Below, in pieces: positions 19,505 through 28,283 of a DNA stretch of 64,000 nt. Position numbers and translations under genes: made by a program. The notes beneath the pieces were generated by a model. That model searched no databases and was not told where the DNA came from. It saw only the letters and a program-made list of their open reading frames with translations. Position 1 is the stretch's first letter; each line of letters begins with the position of its first letter. Source of the stretch: Spirosoma montaniterrae (lineage in GTDB: Bacteria > Bacteroidota > Bacteroidia > Cytophagales > Spirosomataceae); the NCBI RefSeq assembly GCF_001988955.1, contig NZ_CP014263.1, positions 310,001-374,000 on the forward strand, written 5' to 3'.

Positions 19505-20455
19505 ATGCACTCACGTTGTTTATTATTTTGTCTGTTGATTTTGTTGAGTCTGTCTGCACCGGCGCAATCGCGTCGGCGGGCGCAACTCACTACTCCGCAA
19601 AATAACGGCCCGGTGCCGGTGGTTACGGCTCCGCAGGCCCGGCTGCTGGAGAGCATGGTGTTCAACAGCTCGCTGCTGAATCAGACCGTTAAATACTCGA
19701 TTTATTTTCCGCCCGATTATTACATTTCCAACCGCCGATATCCGGTTGTGTATTTGCTGCACGGCTACGGCGATAACGAAACCGGCTGGGTGCAATACGG
19801 CGAAGCCGACCGGATAGTAGACGATAAAATTCGGTCGGGCGAGTTGCCGCCCATGATTATTGTGATGCCCGATGGCGGTAAGTCGTTCTACATCAATGAC
19901 TATCAGGCGAAACTACGCTATGAAGATATGTTCGTGCAGGAGTTTGTTCAGCACATTGATGCAACGTATCGCACCCGCACACAGCGGCAGTATCGCGGTA
20001 TTTCGGGGCTGTCGATGGGCGGCTTTGGTTCATTGGTACTGGCCATGCACCACCCTGAGTTGTTCGGATCGTGTGCGGCCCTGAGCGCGTCGGCCCGCAC
20101 CGACGAGATGTTTATGGCAATTACCGACGAGCGGTATAACCAGGTTTTTGCGCCCGTATTCAGCGGCCCCACCACCGGGCAGGATCGGCTTACCGTGACC
20201 TGGAAACGCAACAGCCCTGTTACGCTGGCCCGCTCAGCTCCCGAAGGCGACCTGTCGCGGGTGCGCTGGTACATCGACTGTGGCGACGACGACGCGCTAT
20301 CGCCCGGTAATGCGACGTTGCATATTGCGCTGACGGAGCGGAAAATTCCGCACGAGTACCGCGTTCGGAATGGTGCTCATACGTGGGATTACTGGCGCAC
20401 TGCCCTGCCCGATGCACTCAAATTTATCAGTGACAGTTTTATTGGTAACGATTGA
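19505..20455 (+). CDS. secreted esterase, EstA/esterase D alpha-beta hydrolase
   Basis: A 316-residue protein with a signal peptide (residues 1-20, ending SAPAQ) and an alpha/beta-hydrolase of the putative esterase family (PF00756), the group of feruloyl/acetylxylan and tributyrin esterases. Catalytic serine is S170 in GLSMGGFG; the histidine is in NGAHTWDYWR near the C-terminus; VVYLLHGYGDNETGW forms the oxyanion-hole strand and loop. Next to a secreted beta-galactosidase, a role in side-chain removal from plant polysaccharide is plausible but not shown. The region after the signal peptide is duplicated upstream (see 18614). Confidence 0.88.
   Translation: MHSRCLLFCLLILLSLSAPAQSRRRAQLTTPQNNGPVPVVTAPQARLLESMVFNSSLLNQTVKYSIYFPPDYYISNRRYPVVYLLHGYGDNETGWVQYGEADRIVDDKIRSGELPPMIIVMPDGGKSFYINDYQAKLRYEDMFVQEFVQHIDATYRTRTQRQYRGISGLSMGGFGSLVLAMHHPELFGSCAALSASARTDEMFMAITDERYNQVFAPVFSGPTTGQDRLTVTWKRNSPVTLARSAPEGDLSRVRWYIDCGDDDALSPGNATLHIALTERKIPHEYRVRNGAHTWDYWRTALPDALKFISDSFIGND
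19560..19629 (+). repeat. 70-bp direct repeat, copy 2
   Basis: Right copy of the repeat described at 18675-18744; it encodes residues 19-42 of the intact esterase, immediately after the predicted signal peptide. Confidence 0.92.
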
Positions 20456-20617
20456 GATACTACCCGCAGCACTGGGCGTGAAACTCGTGCGAAATCGCAC
20501 AGGACGAGCGTAAACGCACAGTATTTATCGTCTAATAGTAGGTTAATATATTGATTGTTAGCTGGTTATTTGCTGGCATATCGTTCGCAAAGAGTATGAG
20601 CAAAATGCTTGTATTCA

Positions 20618-21877
20618 ATGGATCGCGAACTGGCTCCTGAACTTGTTTCCCGCTCTCGCCGAAAGCCCTGGCTGATTGGCCTGACCGCCGTTGTTGGCCT
20701 GACCGGGGCTGTGCTGGGTATGCGTTCCTGGCTTAAAACATCGGTCGAAGCCAGCCGCATCCGCACGGCGGTGGTGCAGACCGGCCCCGTCGAGAATACG
20801 CTTACGGCAACGGGCGAGGTGATTCCGGCTTACGAACAAATCATGACCAGCCCCATCCGGGCCAGTATTCGGCGGATATTGTTTACGCCCGGTGCGCGGG
20901 TGCGGCCCGGTCAGCCTCTTGTTGAATTAGATAAATCGCTGACACAGATCGAGTATGAGAAGTTGCAGGACCAACTGGCCCTGAAGCAGAACGGCATCGA
21001 ACAACTGAGGATGAAATTAGATAAAAACCTCTACGATGCCGATATTAATGACCAAATCAAGTCGCTCAATATCAATAAATTACGCGCTGAGGTAGAGGAT
21101 GCCCAGCGGCTGCTGAAAGTGGGTGGGCAAACACCCGAAGACGTTACCCGCGCCGAAAACGCGCTCCGTATCGCGCAGTTGGAGAAGAAGCAGTTGGAAA
21201 ACGATCTGACCTACAACCGCCGGTCGATGGGCGCGAGTTTGCGCGAATCGCAGTTGCAGGCTCGCATTGAAGCGACAAACCTGAAAGTACTGGCGCAGAA
21301 ACTCCGGCAGGCCAACGTTCTGGCCGACCGGGCGGGCGTGCTGACGTGGGTCAATGAAAACGTTGGCTCGGCGGTAAACGAAGGTGAAATGCTGGCAAAA
21401 GTGGCCGATTTGGGCAGTTTTCGGGTCGAGGGTTCGTGTTCTGATGCATACGCCGATCAACTGAAAATGGGTCTGCCCGTTATTGTCCGCATCAACGATA
21501 CCGACCTGCGGGGGCAGATTACGCAGGTGAAACCCGCCGTGCAGAATAACACCGTGCGCTTTGCCGTGTCGTTAGACAACAGCAGTCATGCTTCATTACG
21601 GCCCAATCAAAAAGTCGAAGTTTTTGTCGTAACCAACCGTAGTTCGCAGGCTTTGCGCGTGGCAAATGGCCCGGCGTTTAAGGGCAAACGGAAACAGCCG
21701 GTGTTTGTGCTCGGAACCGACAATGTAGCGCACCGGCGCGAAGTCGAAATAGGGTTGACTAACTTCGATTGGGTCGAGATTAAAAGCGGGCTGCAACCCG
21801 GCGAGCGGGTCATCGTGACCGACCTGAGCGAATACGAACACGTAGAGCAGATCACGATAAATCCCGCGAAGCCATGA
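20618..21877 (+). CDS. periplasmic adaptor of a tripartite ABC efflux pump (HlyD/MacA-like)
   Basis: A 419-residue membrane-fusion protein: one N-terminal membrane helix (about residues 20-37), lipoyl half-motif around GQPLVELDKS, a long coiled-coil hairpin (about 110-230, rich in K, L, Q and E) and beta-barrel and membrane-proximal domains. It should bridge the FtsX-type permeases to TolC. It starts the operon 20.6-29.6 kb. The ATG at 20618 is preferred over an upstream TTG at 20609. The stop overlaps the tolC start as ATGA (21874-21877). It belongs with MacA-type adaptors because its partners are MacB-like. Confidence 0.9.
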   Translation: MDRELAPELVSRSRRKPWLIGLTAVVGLTGAVLGMRSWLKTSVEASRIRTAVVQTGPVENTLTATGEVIPAYEQIMTSPIRASIRRILFTPGARVRPGQPLVELDKSLTQIEYEKLQDQLALKQNGIEQLRMKLDKNLYDADINDQIKSLNINKLRAEVEDAQRLLKVGGQTPEDVTRAENALRIAQLEKKQLENDLTYNRRSMGASLRESQLQARIEATNLKVLAQKLRQANVLADRAGVLTWVNENVGSAVNEGEMLAKVADLGSFRVEGSCSDAYADQLKMGLPVIVRINDTDLRGQITQVKPAVQNNTVRFAVSLDNSSHASLRPNQKVEVFVVTNRSSQALRVANGPAFKGKRKQPVFVLGTDNVAHRREVEIGLTNFDWVEIKSGLQPGERVIVTDLSEYEHVEQITINPAKP

Positions 21878-23421
21878 GAATACCCCACCCCAACCTCTCC
21901 CCGTTAGGGAGGGGATTTTGCACCCGGATGGTAAGCCCCTCCCTAATGGGGAGGGGTTGGGGGTGGGGTATCTTGCTCCTCCTCCCGTTCCTCACCCATG
22001 CCCAGCCGCTGACGCTCTCGCTGGATGAGGTGGTAACACTGGCCCGGCAACAGTCGATTGCGGGCAAACAGGCGGCTACGTTACAGAAAACCAATTACTG
22101 GAAATATCGGTCGTTTCTGGCCGATTTCAGGCCGCAGTTGAGCCTCGACGGATCGCTGCCGAGTTTTACGCGCTCGTTTATTCAGGTGCAGCAGCCCGAT
22201 GGCACTATTGCGTTTCAGCCGGTATCGAACAATAATTCGGTGCTCAATTTATCGCTGAGTCAGAATATTCCACTTACGGGTGGGTCGATTTACGTCCAAC
22301 AGCAGTTGCAGCGATTCGATGATTTTCTGAACCAGAACACACTCTATAATGGCATTCCGTTCGCTGTTGGGCTAAGTCAGCCGCTGTTCCGGTTCAACCC
22401 CATGAAGTGGGATCGTCGGATTGAGCCGCTGCGTTACGCCGAAAGCAATCAGCAATACATTGAAAGCATGGAGCAAGTGGCCTTAGACGCCACCGGCCTG
22501 TATTTCGACCTACTGGTAGCGCAGGTCAACCTCCAGATTGCCGAAACCAACCGGGCCAATAACGATACGTTGCTGACCATTGCCCGGCATAAACTCGAAT
22601 TGGGTAAAATCTCGCGCAACGACTTGCTGCAACTGCAACTGAGTGTACTGAATGCCCGTAAAGATTTGGCGTCGGCCCGGCAAACCGCCGAAGTGGCTTC
22701 GCTGAAACTCCGAACCTTTCTGAACATACAGGGTGAAATCAACGCGCTCCGCCCGTTCGATCTGGCAATCCCGAATCAGATTCGTTCGTTTTCCGTCGAT
22801 GTGAAACAGGCACTTAATCAGGCGTTTGCTAACCGCTCGGATGCTATTGGGTTTCAGCGCAGAAAATTGGAAGCCGACCGCGACGTAGACCGGGCGCGTA
22901 AAGAAAACGGCCTGAACGCCACCCTGAACGCCGATTTCGGTCTGACCAACCGGGGCAACCGACCGGGCGACGTGTATGTGCGTCCACAGAACCGGCAGTT
23001 TGTGGAGGTAAGCTTTACGGTGCCCATTATGACGTGGGGGCGGCAGCGGGCGCGTCTGGAAACGGCCAACGCCAATGCCGAACTAACGGTGCAAACGCTC
23101 GAACAGGCCAAGCGCACGTTTGAGCAGCAGGTTTACACGCAGGTGACGCTTATCGAGATGCTTCGGCAGCAGGTGAAACTGACCGCCGAAGCCGACGAAA
23201 TTGCCCAGAGCCGCTACCAGATTGCTCAGGAACGCTTCAAACTCAGCGACCTGACCGTAACGGACCTCGGCATTGCCATTCAGGACAAAGACCGTGCCCG
23301 GCGCGACGCCATCCTGGCCCTGCGCGACTATTGGCAGGCCTATTACACGCTCCGCCTGCTGACACTGTTCGATTTTGAAACAAACCAGAAAATTACCCCA
23401 CCCCCGGCCCCTCCCCAGTAG
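21874..23421 (+). CDS. tolC: TolC-family outer-membrane efflux protein
   Basis: A 515-residue outer-membrane channel protein with two repeats of the outer-membrane efflux domain; long coiled-coil helices around residues 190-290 and 385-470 (LEQAKRTFEQQVYTQV), and a QNIPLTGGSIYVQQQL segment characteristic of Bacteroidota TolC proteins. It would form the exit duct for the pump. The first 30 or so codons are supplied by an inverted repeat, giving an odd n-region; M19 or M25 (GRGWGWGILLLLPFLTHAQ region) may be the real start of the signal peptide. The last codons, TPPPAPPQ and the stop, come from a second repeat element. Confidence 0.9.
   Translation: MRIPHPNLSPLGRGFCTRMVSPSLMGRGWGWGILLLLPFLTHAQPLTLSLDEVVTLARQQSIAGKQAATLQKTNYWKYRSFLADFRPQLSLDGSLPSFTRSFIQVQQPDGTIAFQPVSNNNSVLNLSLSQNIPLTGGSIYVQQQLQRFDDFLNQNTLYNGIPFAVGLSQPLFRFNPMKWDRRIEPLRYAESNQQYIESMEQVALDATGLYFDLLVAQVNLQIAETNRANNDTLLTIARHKLELGKISRNDLLQLQLSVLNARKDLASARQTAEVASLKLRTFLNIQGEINALRPFDLAIPNQIRSFSVDVKQALNQAFANRSDAIGFQRRKLEADRDVDRARKENGLNATLNADFGLTNRGNRPGDVYVRPQNRQFVEVSFTVPIMTWGRQRARLETANANAELTVQTLEQAKRTFEQQVYTQVTLIEMLRQQVKLTAEADEIAQSRYQIAQERFKLSDLTVTDLGIAIQDKDRARRDAILALRDYWQAYYTLRLLTLFDFETNQKITPPPAPPQ
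21880..21971. repeat. GC-rich inverted repeat inside the tolC 5' end
   Basis: Arms 21880-21914 and 21936-21971 pair with one gap and two mismatches, loop 21 bases. Arms are of the type ACCCCAACC...TCCCCGTTAGGG. The related element at 23395-23493 has the same core. It begins six bases after the tolC ATG and lies wholly in tolC coding sequence, so its 92 bases are translated. Confidence 0.92.
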
Positions 23422-23493
23422 GGAGGGGAGCAATGCTCCGCCAGTGAGACGTTCCGTCTCCGCTCCTTAATGGGGAGGGGCCGGGGGTGGGGT
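23395..23493. repeat. composite inverted repeat at the tolC stop
   Basis: Outer arms 23395-23425 and 23463-23493 (ACCCCACCCCCGGCCCCTCC type) pair over about 31 bp with few mismatches. The interior holds two further small dyads, GGAGCAATGCTCC at about 23426 and GAGACGTTCCGTCTC at 23446-23460. The left arm encodes the last eight residues and the TAG stop of tolC; the right arm ends ten bases before the ATPase start. Confidence 0.9.
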
Positions 23494-23503
23494 TCAAGCA
23501 ACT

Positions 23504-24199
23504 ATGATACACCTCAAAAACATCGAAAAAGTCTACCGTACCAGCACCATCGAGACGGTGGCCCTGACGAAAGTAAACCTCCACATTCGGGCGGGTGAGT
23601 TTGTGTCCATTATGGGGCCAAGCGGCTGTGGTAAGTCAACGCTGCTCAACCTGATGGGCCTGCTCGATACGCCCAGCGCGGGGCAGGTTGAGATTGGCGG
23701 GCAGGCCGTGACACAGTACCGCGACAAAGAACTGGCCCAACTCCGAAACCAGAACATCGGTTTCATTTTTCAGAGCTTCCACCTCATTAACGACCTCTCG
23801 ATACTCGACAACGTAGAGATTCCGCTGCTGTATCGAAAAGGCGATACTACAGGCGCGTCGCGTCGGCAACTGGCGCAGGAGGCTTTGGCGAAAGTGGGGC
23901 TGAGTCATCGCACAAAGCATTTTCCGGGCCAGCTATCGGGCGGGCAGAAACAGCGCGTGGCCATTGCCCGCGCCATTGTGGGCCAACCCAGCATCATTCT
24001 GGCCGACGAACCGACGGGCAATCTCGACAGCGCGATGGGTAACGAGATCATGAACATTCTGCAACACCTCAACACCGAGGGTAGCACCATCATCATGGTA
24101 ACGCACGACGAAGCAATGGCGAAAAAAACGCACCGGCTCGTGCGGCTATTCGACGGGGCGATGGTAGGAGACTCTGTTTTAGTGATGAGCGATAAGTGA
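23504..24199 (+). CDS. ABC transporter ATPase (MacB/LolD type)
   Basis: A 231-residue nucleotide-binding protein of the LolD/FtsE/MacB class: Walker [10 protein letters not shown] (about 38-46), Q-loop [10 protein letters not shown], signature [14 protein letters not shown], Walker [13 protein letters not shown] and the switch histidine in VTHDEAM. It energises the two FtsX-type permeases that follow. Length is typical. The last codons and the TGA are part of the 24182-24266 inverted repeat. Confidence 0.95.
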   Translation: MIHLKNIEKVYRTSTIETVALTKVNLHIRAGEFVSIMGPSGCGKSTLLNLMGLLDTPSAGQVEIGGQAVTQYRDKELAQLRNQNIGFIFQSFHLINDLSILDNVEIPLLYRKGDTTGASRRQLAQEALAKVGLSHRTKHFPGQLSGGQKQRVAIARAIVGQPSIILADEPTGNLDSAMGNEIMNILQHLNTEGSTIIMVTHDEAMAKKTHRLVRLFDGAMVGDSVLVMSDK

Positions 24200-24266
24200 T
24201 GAGTGATGAGTGGGCTGACCGCCCCATCGTTTGCTCACCTATAACTCATCACTTATCGTTCATCAC
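24182..24266. repeat. inverted repeat between ATPase and first permease
   Basis: Arms 24182-24204 and 24244-24266 pair at 22 of 23 positions (core CTCATCACTTATCG on the right arm). The left arm contains the last codons and stop of the ATPase gene; the right arm ends eight bases before the permease ATG at 24275. The sequence is simple and internally repetitive (GTGATGA units). Confidence 0.9.
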
Positions 24267-24274
24267 TCATCACT

Positions 24275-25516
24275 ATGTTAACTAACTACATCAAAATCGC
24301 CTGGAAGGTGTTGCTGCGGCACCCGTTTTACACCTTCATTACGCTCTTCGGCATCAGCCTCACGCTCACCGTGCTGATGGTGCTGACCTCATTTCTGGAT
24401 CACCTGATCGGGAGCCATTACCCTGAGTACAAACGCGACCGTTCGCTGTACTTGCTACATATCAGGCTGACCGATTCAACGAACCGGTCTGGTAATATGA
24501 GCGATTTTAGCTACAAGTTTCTCAAGCAGCACGTGTTCTCGCTCAAGACGCCCGAAAAAGTGGCTATGGTATCGACCTGGGCCTGGGCAAACTCCTACGT
24601 CGACGGCAAGCGCATCAAGGTCAAAAGCAAGTTCAGCGACGCCAACTTCTGGGACGTAACGGATTTTACATTCCTCGAAGGCAAGCCCTACAGCGAGCAG
24701 AACATCGCCAACGCCGACCCCGTAGCGGTAATTACCGACGCCTTTCGCACCGACTACTTTGGCCTGAACACCAACGCAGTAGGCAAAACCATTGAAGTCG
24801 ATAATGCACGCTACCGGGTCATCGGCGTCGTGAAAGCCGCGCCGATCACGCGTTTGTTTTCGTCGGCAGAGGTGTACTTGCCCTATACATTGCCCAAAAG
24901 CAACTACCAGAAAGGCGAGTATCTCGGCTCGTTCAACGCCATTATTCTGGCCCGTAACCAGCGTGATTTCAAAGCCATTCAGGATGAATACAATCAGTCG
25001 GTGAAGCGCATACCGATACCGTTTATGGAAGGTAACTGGCTGAAAGTATTCTACATCCGTGCCGAAGCAAAACCGTACTTAGATACGTTCATACAGAACT
25101 TCCCCAGTGGCCCCAACAGCACCACAGTGTACACAGTGATTACACTCATTATGCTGCTGTTTATGCTGCTGCCCGCCATTAATTTGGTCAACCTCAACGT
25201 GGGACGTAGTATGGAGCGGGCGTCGGAAATTGGCGTTCGGAAAGCGTTTGGTGCGCCCGTCCGTACACTGCTGGGCCAGTTCGTAATCGAAAACGTATTC
25301 ATCACGCTCCTTGGCGGACTGATTGCGCTCGGGCTGTCGGCACTCATTCTAAGCCTGATTAATCAGAGCGGGTGGATTCTGCACAGCGACCTGACTATCA
25401 ATCTGAGCGTACTGGCTGTCAGTATTTTTCTCTGTCTCATTTTTGGCATCCTGTCGGGCGTTATTCCTGCCTGGCGCATGGCTAAACTTCCTATTGCTGA
25501 TGCACTTAAAAGTTAA
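24275..25516 (+). CDS. ABC transporter permease, FtsX/MacB type
   Basis: A 413-residue protein with the FtsX/MacB layout: membrane helix at about 20-42, a long periplasmic MacB-core domain (about 50-280), then three C-terminal helices with the NLVNLNVGRSMERASEIGVRKAFGA coupling region that contacts the ATPase. Works as mechanotransmitter in a tripartite efflux complex. The paralogue at 25617 is probably the second half of a heterodimer. Substrate is unknown; MacB-type pumps export peptides, antibiotics or lipids. Confidence 0.9.
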   Translation: MLTNYIKIAWKVLLRHPFYTFITLFGISLTLTVLMVLTSFLDHLIGSHYPEYKRDRSLYLLHIRLTDSTNRSGNMSDFSYKFLKQHVFSLKTPEKVAMVSTWAWANSYVDGKRIKVKSKFSDANFWDVTDFTFLEGKPYSEQNIANADPVAVITDAFRTDYFGLNTNAVGKTIEVDNARYRVIGVVKAAPITRLFSSAEVYLPYTLPKSNYQKGEYLGSFNAIILARNQRDFKAIQDEYNQSVKRIPIPFMEGNWLKVFYIRAEAKPYLDTFIQNFPSGPNSTTVYTVITLIMLLFMLLPAINLVNLNVGRSMERASEIGVRKAFGAPVRTLLGQFVIENVFITLLGGLIALGLSALILSLINQSGWILHSDLTINLSVLAVSIFLCLIFGILSGVIPAWRMAKLPIADALKS

Positions 25517-25519
25517 TCT

Positions 25520-25610
25520 TTGAATGATTGAATGACTGAATGATTGAATTACTGACGTCCAGCTATTCACTCATTTGGCTACTCAATCATTTAGACATTC
25601 AATCATTCAA
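25520..25610. repeat. inverted repeat between the two permeases
   Basis: Arms 25520-25549 and 25581-25610, with the outer 15 bases perfectly paired (TTGAATGATTGAATG against CATTCAATCATTCAA) and several inner mismatches. It starts three bases after the stop codon of the first permease and ends six bases before the second ATG. Confidence 0.85.
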
Positions 25611-25616
25611 TAAACT

Positions 25617-26789
25617 ATGTTACAACACCTCATAACCCTCATCTGGAACAAGAAGCGGACGCACGCGCTGCTGATTGTCGAAATTCTGGCTTCTTTTCTG
25701 GTGCTCTTTGGTGTGTCGAGCCTGATTATCGACAATCTGGGCAATTACCAGACGCCCATTGGCTACCAGTATAAAGACCGCTGGGTCATCAGCATGGACT
25801 GGGGCCAAACGCCCGACTCGCTTGCCGACCCCATCCGGCAACAACTCAAACAGCGTGTACTGGCTTATCCGCAGGTGGTAGCGGCCAGCCTGTCGTCGGG
25901 CAACACGCCTTTTTCCAACGGTACGTCCAACGGCGAGCCAACCTACAATGGCGTGAAACTGATGACCTACAACTACTGGGTCGATACCGATTATGCCCGA
26001 ACGTATGAAATACCCGTGCTGGAAGGCCGCTGGTTCGATAAGTCCGACGAAGCCGCAGCGGTTACGCCCGTGATTATCAATGAACCATTCCGCCGTAAGG
26101 TGTTTGGCGGTAGTCCAGCGGTAGGCAAACTGCTGCTCAACGACGAAGATAAAAAAGACAAAAAACGGATCATCGGCGTGATTGGTAACTTTAAGAAAGA
26201 TGGCGAATACGAGAAGAATGAGCCGGGTATGTTTTACCGCGTGAAAAGCAATGAATGGCAGAGTTCTCTGAGCATCCACGTCCGGCCCGACACCGACGCT
26301 ACGTTCGAGGGGCGAATGATGCGCGACCTGAGTCAGATAGCCAAAGGCTGGAACCTCGAATTGAGCTACCTGACCGATCAGCGGGAGGGCAAGCACAACA
26401 TAACGCTCGTACCGATGATTATCTTCTTAGTAGTCAGTACATTCCTGCTCATTAACGTGGCCCTCGGCCTGTTTGGGGTGCTCAACGTAAGCATCACCAG
26501 ACGCCGGGGCGAAATTGGTCTGCGCCGGGCACTGGGGGCTACGGAGAGAAGCATTTCGTGGCAGTTTGTTGGCGAGATGTGGGTGCTGGCTACCTTTGCG
26601 CTACTGCTGGGGCTGGTGCTGGCCGGGCAGTTTCCGCTGCTGAACGTGTTCGATCTGAGCGCAGGCGTGTACCTGACCGCAATGGCCGTTTCGGTCGTAG
26701 TCATCTACGTCATAATCACTTTGTGCGCCTTATATCCCAGCAGGCAGGCCGCCACTATTCAACCAGCCGTGGCCTTGCATGAGGAATAA
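25617..26789 (+). CDS. ABC transporter permease, FtsX/MacB type (second subunit)
   Basis: A 390-residue paralogue of the preceding permease: helix at about 15-38, large periplasmic domain to about 265, three C-terminal helices with NVSITRRRGEIGLRRALGA as the coupling helix. The two permeases share this motif but little else, which fits a heterodimeric exporter. It is followed by an inverted repeat and then the two-component regulator of the operon. Confidence 0.9.
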   Translation: MLQHLITLIWNKKRTHALLIVEILASFLVLFGVSSLIIDNLGNYQTPIGYQYKDRWVISMDWGQTPDSLADPIRQQLKQRVLAYPQVVAASLSSGNTPFSNGTSNGEPTYNGVKLMTYNYWVDTDYARTYEIPVLEGRWFDKSDEAAAVTPVIINEPFRRKVFGGSPAVGKLLLNDEDKKDKKRIIGVIGNFKKDGEYEKNEPGMFYRVKSNEWQSSLSIHVRPDTDATFEGRMMRDLSQIAKGWNLELSYLTDQREGKHNITLVPMIIFLVVSTFLLINVALGLFGVLNVSITRRRGEIGLRRALGATERSISWQFVGEMWVLATFALLLGLVLAGQFPLLNVFDLSAGVYLTAMAVSVVVIYVIITLCALYPSRQAATIQPAVALHEE

Positions 26790-26791
26790 TC

Positions 26792-26893
26792 CGAACCAGA
26801 ATTAGCCATGATGTTTAGGATTAAACAAGATTGGCTGATTCGTCACGAATAATCTTGTTTAATCCAAATAATCCTGGCCAATCCTGGTTCAGA
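26792..26893. repeat. inverted repeat, diverged GATT-periodic family copy
   Basis: Arms 26792-26833 and 26852-26893 pair over 42 positions with about eight mismatches; the inner 13 bases (GGATTAAACAAGATT side) match best. It is a diverged relative of the element at 12465-12590, sharing CTGAACCAGGATT, GCCAGGATTAT and GATTAAACAAGATT. It begins three bases after the permease stop and ends one base before the regulator start at 26895. Confidence 0.88.
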
Positions 26894-26894
26894 C

Positions 26895-28283
26895 ATGCTG
26901 CTACTAATCGACGACGATATCGCTATTCAAACTTCGCTTTCGCTGCTGTTCAGGAAAGAAGGTTTCGCCGTGCGCATGGCCGACGGGCCGTTTGAAACCC
27001 GCGACGTGCTGGCCGAAGAAACGCCCGAAGCTATTGTACTCGATATGAACTTTTCGGTCGATACGTCGGGCGACGATGGGCTGCGGCTGTTGCGCTACCT
27101 GCGCGAACACCTGCCCACCGTGCCGGTGATTTTGCTGACAGGCTGGGGTAGCATCGATCTTGCCGTGCAGGGTATGAAAGCCGGAGCCAGCGATTTTATT
27201 ACCAAACCCTGGCAAAACGAACACCTCGTACAGTCGGTCAGAACGGCCCTGAAACTGTCGGCTGCGGCCCGGCAGTCGGGCGAACCCGCATCGGCCAGTC
27301 GGCGGCAGTTGGACGAGCAGTTCCAGCTCGACAACATCGTGGGCGAAGACCCGCGCCTGCTCGACGTGCTGGCAACCATCGGGCGTGTGGCCTCTACCGA
27401 CGCGCCGGTGCTGATTACGGGCGAGAGTGGTACGGGAAAAGAACTTATCGCCGAAGCCGTGCATCAGAACAGCCGACGCAAACGCCAGCCATTCGTGAAA
27501 GTCAATCTCGGCGGCATTTCGAGTACGCTCTTCGAGAGCGAACTGTTCGGTCACGTGCGCGGAGCCTTCACCGATGCCAAAACCGACCGCGTGGGCCGGT
27601 TTGAGTTAGCCAGCAAAGGCAGTATTTTTTTAGACGAAATCGGCGATCTCGATCCGGCCAGTCAGGTAAAACTGCTGCGCGTGTTGCAGGACCGAACGTT
27701 CGAGCCGCTGGGCAGCAGCAAAAGCCGCACAGTGGACGTGCGCGTGATTTGCGCTACCAACCGCAATCTGGAAGAGATGGTAGCCAAAGGCGAATTTCGC
27801 GAAGATTTGTACTACCGTATCAACCTGATTACGGTTCGTTTGCCTGCCCTCCGCGAACGCCCCGCCGATATTCCGCGCTTAGTCGATTTTTTTGTCGACA
27901 ACCTGAAAACGCTCTATAATCGGCCCAACCTGCAAGTCGATAAATCGGCGCGACAGTGGCTTAAAAATTTGACGTTACCCGGCAACATCCGGCAGTTGAA
28001 AAACATAGTCGAGCGCACCGTACTGCTGTCAGGCACGGACATACTCACCATTGACGACTTTGAAAAACACCTTCCTACCACCCATGCCGCCCCCGTTACC
28101 CATGCGTTTTTACCCCCCGTTGGCAGCATGACGCTCGATGAAATGGAACGGCAAATGATTGAGCGGGCTATGACTTTTCACAACAACCGCGTTGCCAATG
28201 TGGCGCGGGCGTTGGGCATTACGCGCTTCGCCCTGTATCGGCGATTAGAGAAATACGGTCTGAACTATGATTCGTCGGATTGA
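26895..28283 (+). CDS. NtrC-type sigma-54 response regulator
   Basis: A 462-residue regulator: receiver domain (D50 in IVLDMNF), AAA+ domain with Walker A GESGTGKE, sigma-54 loop RGAFTDAK (GAFTDA instead of GAFTGA), Walker B IFLDEIGD, arginine-finger region FREDLYYRINL, and a Fis-type helix-turn-helix at the C-terminus (RVANVARALGITRFALYRRL). Partner of the kinase starting at 28380. It should control the efflux operon or related genes from sigma-54 promoters. The last codons and stop lie within the 28259-28290 arm of an inverted repeat. The G-to-D change in the loop is seen in several Bacteroidota regulators. Confidence 0.93.
   Translation: MLLLIDDDIAIQTSLSLLFRKEGFAVRMADGPFETRDVLAEETPEAIVLDMNFSVDTSGDDGLRLLRYLREHLPTVPVILLTGWGSIDLAVQGMKAGASDFITKPWQNEHLVQSVRTALKLSAAARQSGEPASASRRQLDEQFQLDNIVGEDPRLLDVLATIGRVASTDAPVLITGESGTGKELIAEAVHQNSRRKRQPFVKVNLGGISSTLFESELFGHVRGAFTDAKTDRVGRFELASKGSIFLDEIGDLDPASQVKLLRVLQDRTFEPLGSSKSRTVDVRVICATNRNLEEMVAKGEFREDLYYRINLITVRLPALRERPADIPRLVDFFVDNLKTLYNRPNLQVDKSARQWLKNLTLPGNIRQLKNIVERTVLLSGTDILTIDDFEKHLPTTHAAPVTHAFLPPVGSMTLDEMERQMIERAMTFHNNRVANVARALGITRFALYRRLEKYGLNYDSSD

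Noticed and set aside
20487..20500. Small hairpin (GTGCG...CGCAC) between esterase and adaptor
   Set aside because: Five-base stem without a T run; too weak to call a terminator.
23395..23493. Composite GC-rich element as insertion sequence
   Set aside because: Too short, no transposase gene and no target duplication visible; treated as a non-autonomous repeat.
25620..26396. 258-codon minus-strand frame opposite the second ABC permease
   Set aside because: Mirrors the permease reading frame; the protein has no recognisable domain and the permease is a clear FtsX-type.
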